NCBI GenBank assembly: GCA_027475525.1 | Contig: JAMWFC010000058.1 | Span: forward strand, 829,270 to 893,269 | Reading direction: 5' to 3' | DNA length: 64,000 nucleotides | Source: Macrolepiota albuminosa | Taxonomy: Eukaryota; Basidiomycota; Agaricomycetes; Agaricales; Agaricaceae | Part shown: positions 57,505 through 64,000 of the stretch, piece by piece | Numbering within the stretch: position 1 is the first letter of the stretch | How the letters are laid out: the number at the start of each line of letters is the position of its first letter | Position numbers and translations under genes: made by a program | Notes under the pieces: model-generated | What the model saw: the letters and a program-made list of their open reading frames with translations, nothing else | Told to the model about the DNA's origin: nothing | Databases searched by the model: none

Positions 57505-57966
57505 GCCTTTGAAATCGATCGAGCGCGAGTGAGGGGAAGAAACTGCTTAAAATGCCGAGGAAACGTGATCTCTACCTAGTCGTTGTCCGATTGACACCAT
57601 TGGAACATACGGGATTGGGGGATATTATGTATGGACAGGACCATCATAAACGTTGGGTCTGCAACATGATTAAAAACTTGGAATGACTTGCTGGCTTCGA
57701 TGTGCGTGAATTTTCATCCAGTCACGGGATCGATGATCGATGATGTCGATTTTTTGGAAATATTATTGGTATGGTTACACTGCAACACCTACAGATCACA
57801 GAACGCCTATACATATATGATCCTCAAAGATATAAATACAAGGGTTTCAATTATTCTGATATAATGCCAGTGATCCACCAAAGTTCCAACCTGAATTACT
57901 TATATGATAGATTATGCAATTGATGTCTGAACGATGAGGCAGGTCCCAGCTTTGACCGTGTGATTG
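57505..57966. other. Intergenic region
   Basis: AT-rich spacer between the serine-rich gene and the ARF exchange factor. No repeat or RNA gene recognised; it probably holds the 5' flank of the former and 3' end of the latter. Confidence 0.5.
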
Positions 57967-60900
57967 TTATACAAAACGTGGCTTCAGTTGAAAATCTGAT
58001 GGGAGTCTCACCAACGATACGCGCTGTGCACAACGTGTCTGATTCCAATCCTCCGCTTCCTCTTCTGGAGTCTCAGGAGCGGTATAGAATATATCATGTG
58101 ACAGCAGTTCCCCACTTGGACGCGGTAATCCAGCTTGGAGAGACGAAGACGAAAGTGAGGTGGAACTGCGTCTCGGTGGCTCTAAATTATCATCATGGGT
58201 GGTGTGTGAATGGAGGGAGGAAGATGCGCTAGGCGGAGGGGAATCAAATAGACGGCTAGTACCAAAGAATTTCATTGATGCCTCAGTCGACGATGGCCAG
58301 TCGGGTCCGAAATCCATGGCTGAATGGAATGATTCACACATAGAGGATTCAGACTTGCGACTCGGGGATGAACTAAATGGACGCGAGAAAACAGAGTCTT
58401 CCGGATTCACGTAGATGTCAATGGAATTGGAGGCAGGTTGAGAAAGGAGCATGCGAGGGGCCATCTCGTGTCGGTTTTGAAGAGTTTCCATCGCAGCTTG
58501 GAGAGCGATAGTCTTCGCTCGATGCCAGGAGCGCCTTTCAGACGCGATGTCGTTAGCAAGAATATCGCGATGACAAGCGAGTCGTGTGATTTCAAGCCTC
58601 GCTTGTACAACACGCTGTGCAACGCCTTTTACAGCATCCAAAAGTTGGTCTCGCGTGGACTTCTGAAATGGCGTCAAGGTCGCAATATTTCGAGCGCGTC
58701 TCATTTTGATATCAAGCTGCGCTTGGGCAGTAGTAATACGCGAATCCAAATCATCTATTTTGGATTGTATAATAGACGTTCGTGAAGGAAGGCGAGAAGT
58801 TCCATCATTTGGTAAACTCGCAATCGGAGAGGCAGGGTCGAAACCTGGCTCGCCTGATGATGTCTGTGGGTTATCGGATTCCATGGATCCTGCAGCCAAG
58901 TCGGCTTTGACTTCGTCAAAAGTTGCTTTTAATTGTTCCGCTCCATCAATTTCAGGCGCTGTGGGCACTTCGAGACCCAAATCCTCAAAATTCGTTACGA
59001 CTGTCAACTTCTGCTTGAATAACGGTGACTCGACTGGAACCGCATCATTCGTCGTGAAATCTCGAGGGGTTTCATCATTCCAAATGTGAGATTTCATTGA
59101 CCGAGTCTGTAGATCATGGAGATGCGAAGTAGCCGCCGCGACACCCGTCAGTTGCACATCCGTCTTCGACATTTCTAGCGGCCGCATTCGCACTCCAGCA
59201 GTCTTAAATGCACTGGCGTAATTGATACCAGCGATCCATTCATTCAACTCCTTTCCGGTCGACGCTCGCAGGAGAAGCTGTCGACCATCAGGAAGAACAA
59301 AACGAAAAGTGTTGTCATGCTACAAGACTAATCAGCCTAGTCAGAAATATCTTAACTAAACGCTCACTCTGGTATAAGACTTGTCGTACACCGCAATTGT
59401 ACCTCGTACTGACAGCAGTTCCTCGGGCCGTAATAAAGCAGGTTGGGGCTTAATATTCTGCTTCCCTGGAGAAGAAGCAAGCAAAGAGTGCGCCCGTAAC
59501 ACATCACGAAAGAATAGGAGTTGTGACCCTGTCAAAACGACAGTCCAGGACTTCCATTTACGATTTGTGGCTTTCTTTCCGCCTTCAAGGACGTCATCCT
59601 TCCGGGTGAGAAGTCCCACCTTCGTCAACTTCAATGACCATCCTTCACCGGCAGATATCGGTGCAGTCACGGGATTAGCGATTCTATTGTTTCCTGACGG
59701 ACCCGCGAAGCCACCAATGCTTCCTTTGCTGAAGAAAAGAGGTCTACCGGCACCGGCACCGGCATCAGCAACGGAGACTTCTATTTGGTTTGCCATAGCG
59801 AACGATCGTTGCAACTGCGCCTCATCCCAAGGCCCACAAGTACCTTGATATGAGTATGGATTCTCTCTTGGAATTAAAGAGTCGACGTCGATGCGAAGAG
59901 GCCCAAGAAGATTCTGTGACGGGAACCATCAGAGCTAGTTTGACCCTTTCAAGCAGGAGCGCACATTGGCAATAAGATAATATGGATCAATCTTGGTTGC
60001 TTTCAGAATGGGTGTTGAAGGCGTGGTCATCAAATTCGTACTCGTGGCTATTGAGTGGCTGGAACCTTTATGATCTATACCGCGCTGTCCATTAAAGTCC
60101 AATGGATCTTCAATAAAGATAAAGGGAGCGAAAACAATATTGTCGTAGAAGCACTAGGCAAGAATGCGTCATCAGCAAAATTTTCACCTGACTGATCCAA
60201 ACCTTACTGTCAAGACCTCTGGAAAAATGCCGGGGAGTCGTGTGTTCTTGATGTAGTCTGCCTTGGACATTTTCCACTTATTTGATTTGTTGAACGCATC
60301 AGTGTGCAACATGATCAAGCTGAAAGCCAAGATATATGGATGATCTAGTAATTTGACTCAGCGCTTATGAAGAATTGAAGTGGCCTTTAATTACCATCGG
60401 ATGAGAACAAGGAAGGATTGCATTCAAGGTATCGCTTGGCAAAAGCTTCTATGACTCTGTCGATTTGCTGTGTTTCGCGCGGAAGGCCAACGTCCATCAA
60501 CAACTTTCGTAGAGCAACGTCAAGAGGATCGTCTACGAAATTGAATTCCCCGATGTAAGTTCGAAGAGCTTGGCTATAAAAGACTTCGGAACTAATAATG
60601 TTCTTGACATAAGCTAAACATACTTAGTGGGGATTAGGTTCACCTTGAAGCCAGGATTCCCGCTACTTCCGCCTTACTGACAATTGCTCGTAGGCGTCTC
60701 AAATACTGAAAAGGTTGCTCATCGCCGGTAGGGAGAGGTATTTCCACAGAGGGTCTCTTCTCAGCTGATAATCCGGTCGAATGATTTGAACTAGGTGATT
60801 CAGTTGAAGGAAACGTCATGTGGCGTCCCTTGGACGCGCTGAAGAGAGTAGAGTAGCTTGTATGGGGACGCGCAAACATAGAAGAGGGGTTCGAGAGCCG

Positions 60901-62226
60901 AGGAAGTGAAGGTAAAGATGGGGAGGAGTTCGGAAACAAACCCATTGAGAGACGGTTCAGGAGAGGGGGATTAGTTTGAGCGCGTGGTCTGCGTTTTGTA
61001 GCGTTCTCTTCACTAACGATAGGTTCTTGAACAGACCCTGCGAAGGATTGCTGTGTCACAGGAATAGAAGGAAAAGAAGGGGAAGGTACCCTTCGAGGAT
61101 GAGCCAAGTGACAAAGCGAAGGGCCTTCCATCTCTGATCCTACAGGCCGCAGAGAGGAGTGAGCAGAATGACTCCGTGAAAGTCTACGAGTGTGAGCACT
61201 CTTCTGTTTTACAGCGATAGAATCTGATGGCGAAGTGATGGTGATGTTCATGCTAAATGGCGATATGGGAGGTAACACCGGTAATTGGGTCGATTGAGGT
61301 GTTGGAAACTGCTCCATCATGAGAGAATCAGCTTGCGTATCTCGAGGTTGCAGTTTTCTGCGTGACCAGAATGACGTTTTCCTGGCTAAGCCCTTAGGAG
61401 TAGATTGAAAGGAAGATGATGTTGGAGAGCGGTGCAAACGATCCTTCCTTATCTGATCCCTGACTTTCACGTCGTCCATACCAATAGTAAGTAGAGTTGA
61501 CCCGTTAAACGAAATGCCTCTGTTCCGCCTGTATTCGTCGTATGTCGCTGCATCCAACGATATTGTAGCCCCAAGCTTCTGTGCGCTCTTGCTTTTGCGC
61601 AGTCTGGGCTGAATACCCGAAGAACGTAAAGGAGACACGGACGGCACAAATGCAATAGTGTTGACTTCATTGGAAGACGAGGATGATAAAGTGCGTGGAA
61701 GGATGGGAGAAAGTCCTACTTCCAGAGAAGCTTGTGCAAGAGCAGATGTGAATTGATGGGATGGGACAGATTTAACACTGTCTGAAGGTCGGGCAGTCGG
61801 TGCCAATCGCAGGGCTTCATTCCCCAATATGCTGTCTACCGACTTGCTTGGTCCCGGATGCTGGCCAGCAGACAAGGCGGGCTCGTCTGCAGGAATTGGA
61901 GGGAGGTCTTTATCGACCATATAGAAACTGGAACGGGCACTGGAAGAGAGAACACCATGGTCGTCTATTCCACTTTGTAAATCCACGGTGCTCTGACGGG
62001 ATGGGTTACTTGAGGCTGGGCCACGCTTTCTCCAAAGCGGGAATGAGAAGAAATGGGTGGTGGTCGTGGTTGTAGTGACGACCTCTGTACGAGTTGTGGT
62101 TGTTTCAGCAAGGATGTGAGGATGGTCGTAAGGAGGGGAATTGTGTAAAGATGGAAGAGACTGCTTGGCCAGCTTAGCAGATCGTCTAACCATGAAGATC
62201 GTTGTCTGAGTGACGGGTCGTCTCAT
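57967..62226 (-). CDS. Sec7-PH ARF guanine-nucleotide exchange factor
   Basis: A long first exon (62226 to about 60640) encodes a disordered Ser/Pro/Thr-rich region starting MRRPVTQTTIFMVRR. The Sec7 domain follows in small exons: AEVAGILASR, YIGEFNFVDDPLDVALRKLL, VGLPRETQQIDRVIEAFAKRYLE (Glu finger in LPRE), HPYILAFSLIMLHTDAFN, WKMSKADYIKNTR. After FAPFIFIEDP and DPYYLI comes NLLGPLRIDVDSLIPRENPYSYQ, then a PH domain (WSLKLTKVGLLTRKDD, RKWKSWTVVLTGSQLLFFRD, FVLPDGRQLLLRASTGKELNEWIAGINYASAF) and a C-terminal coiled-coil (SKIDDLDSRITTAQAQLDIKM). It activates ARF GTPases at membranes; architecture resembles yeast Syt1/Yel1 and animal EFA6. Stop at 57967. Confidence 0.88.
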
Positions 62227-62295
62227 TCAAAAGTGTGTAGTAATATGACCAATACATCACTATAGATTGATCACTTATCCCACATGGTACCGAAT

Positions 62296-64000
62296 CTACC
62301 CACCCCTACGTCCTTCTCGTTTTCGCTGTTTCTGGATCGTCTGCCTTTTCGCTTCCAGCAACGATCGCTGAAAAAAGTCAAACATGATACTACTCCAGAG
62401 GAATAAAATCCCTACCTCACTGTCCCGCTTCTTCTGGCTGTACTTCATCTTTTCGTAGAGTTTCCTCTGCTTGTTGCTCATCATCATCTTATTCATATCC
62501 TTTTCCGCATCCTCCACACTGTCTTCTACAGCCTTTTTCTTGGACGCCTTACGTGACTTGTTGACCTCCTTCTCAAATGTGCCAAAATCCACGCCCGCCG
62601 CCTCTGCCGCTAGTTCTGCTGCCCTCAGTGCAGCCGGGTCATCAGAAGTCGCCGCTGCCCAGGCAGCAACCTTCACTGCAGCTTTGTCTGCTTCGTCTTC
62701 TTCTTCATCATGCTCCTCTCCTTTGAACTCCTCGTCTTCACTTTCCTCCATAGCCTCGCCTTCATTTCCAAGTCCGACTGTAGGGTCGTAGGCTCCTTGG
62801 GCCTCGCCAAAAGGACTTAAATGAGGTGGAAGAGTCTTTCCCTGCCCGTAAGGCTCTTCGAGTAAAATTTTCCCTGCATTGATACAGTCGACTACCCACT
62901 GTGGTTGCACATACTTCCTTCGTAGTCTCCGTTCTCTTTCGTCGCTGGTCTCGTCTGCCCTTACAAACAGTGGCCGGTCAATAATGACATGAGTAATTGA
63001 CTCGTCCGATTCCTCAATAGGAGAACCACTGCCTGAAGATGCAGGCCAACCTATCCGACCACCAAATGACCGCACAAGGAATTCAAATATTGGCCGAGAT
63101 GTTTCGCGTGATAGCCAGAATGTGTAAGGCCCGAACAGTGTCGTAGACAGCGATGGTGGGAGGTCAGTGAGTGATTTCAGTGTAGGAAGCGAGGCTGATA
63201 TGCGCTGGTCGGAAATTGAGGGCTGTACAACGAAATCTTCATCATTTTCCTCCACATTCATATCAGACATATCAATGTCTTCGTCCACAACTGCGCTTGC
63301 AGCATTGATGGTTTTAATCGCTTGACGGACATCCTTGCTGGAAATTGTTCGTCCATTGATTTCAACTGTTTTGGTTTTGGTTGATATAGTGGTAGCACTT
63401 GTTTTGACAGCATCTTGCAAGCTGAATGCACCCACACCGGCACCTCCCTCTTCTTTCTTCAAGTCTAGTGGTGGGGGGTAGACGAGACCATTGTCGGTGT
63501 AGAGTTTGAAAAAGACGAATCCGAGCAATGTCTGATAAAGCTCCAAAAACGTCAGCATAACACGGACATCCACATCCATAGGTATCTGGAAGCCATTAAC
63601 AACACTGTATATAGCATGAATTATTGCCTACGTTTTGAGTGAATTGGTAGGGGACAAGCCATGTAACGCTTTGGTCCATCACTTCAGCCTGGTAGTAAAC
63701 ACCTTTTATTGATAGAAATGCCTTGCGCAATGAACGTGAGTGCATCACATAAAGTTGCCATTCCGCAGATAGTCGGGTGCAGTTGTCAATAAGTTCGGGT
63801 GGCACGCGAGAATTCGACGGCAGAGAAGCAAATAAGAAGACCATGCACAATGCGTCGTCTATGTCTCGTACGGCGTCAATAAATGTGGGGTATCTGAATC
63901 AATTAGACACCTGGAACTACGCGACGTGAGGGTACTCACCTCTCCTTAATAATGTGATCTAACCGATAAACAGGTTTGTTTTTCTCTAACGACTTTGCAC
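62296..64000 (-). CDS. Pescadillo homolog (PES1/NOP7), 5' part outside the window
   Basis: Exons from the window edge: AKSLEKNKPVYRLDHIIKER, then CMVFLFASLPSNSRVPPELIDN, GVYYQAEVMDQSVTWLVPYQF, then MLTFLELYQTLLGFVFFKLYTD, a BRCT domain (LFGPYTFWLSRETSRPIFEFLVRSFGG ... ITHVIIDRPLF ... YVQPQWVVDCINAGKIL), an acidic stretch (EESEDEEFKGEE) and a basic coiled tail ending after an intron with SLLEAKRQTIQKQRKREG, stop at 62296. Pescadillo works with Erb1 and Ytm1 in 60S ribosome maturation in the nucleolus. Domain order and length fit; the N-terminus continues beyond position 64000. Confidence 0.94.

Overview
The window is nuclear DNA of a filamentous fungus, most likely a basidiomycete. The protein-coding genes carry many short (about 45-60 nt) introns, and the families present are fungal: a PPxY alpha-arrestin, a RAP1 with BRCT and Myb domains, the ERMES subunit MMM1, a CNH protein, and CACTA and Ty3/gypsy chromodomain elements of the kind common in mushrooms. 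No species can be named from the sequence alone.

Layout. (1) About 1-10.76 kb and 21.7-26.5 kb are AT-rich and gene-poor. They hold decayed fragments of housekeeping genes (GCN1, CDC48, a Rab GTPase), two solo LTRs, a long inverted-repeat pair, an AT-rich tandem duplication and a non-autonomous CACTA-type element. (2) 10.76-21.7 kb is one Ty3/gypsy chromodomain retrotransposon on the minus strand. It has a full 5' LTR, gag, protease, RT/RNase H, integrase plus chromodomain, then an additional long ORF of unknown function, and a truncated 3' LTR. Its interior is packed with short perfect inverted repeats. (3) 26.587-34.728 kb is a complete CACTA-like DNA transposon with 25-bp terminal inverted repeats and a TTG target duplication. 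It encodes two convergent proteins, a coiled-coil TnpA-like protein and a Tnp2-type transposase; the transposase gene is interrupted by two solo LTRs. (4) 34.9-64 kb is dense euchromatin with 15 genes: alpha-arrestin, Rab5-type GTPase, BAHD-like acyltransferase, acyl-CoA synthetase, CNH protein, D-2-hydroxyglutarate dehydrogenase, RAP1, a CDK10/11-type kinase, a tubulin-tyrosine-ligase-like protein, MMM1, an alpha/beta hydrolase, RPB8, a serine-rich unknown, a Sec7-PH ARF exchange factor, and pescadillo (cut by the window edge). Several pairs are divergent with under 100 bp between start codons.

Two cross-cutting points matter to any user. First, 21 direct tandem duplications with a period of exactly 77 bp are scattered through genes and transposons alike. 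They look like unmerged contig overlaps from a k=77 assembly, and because 77 is not a multiple of 3 they create false frameshifts. Removing them restores reading frames and makes solo LTR copies equal in length. Second, the gene-dense part uses GC-AG introns unusually often (six well supported and one probable within about 12 kb).
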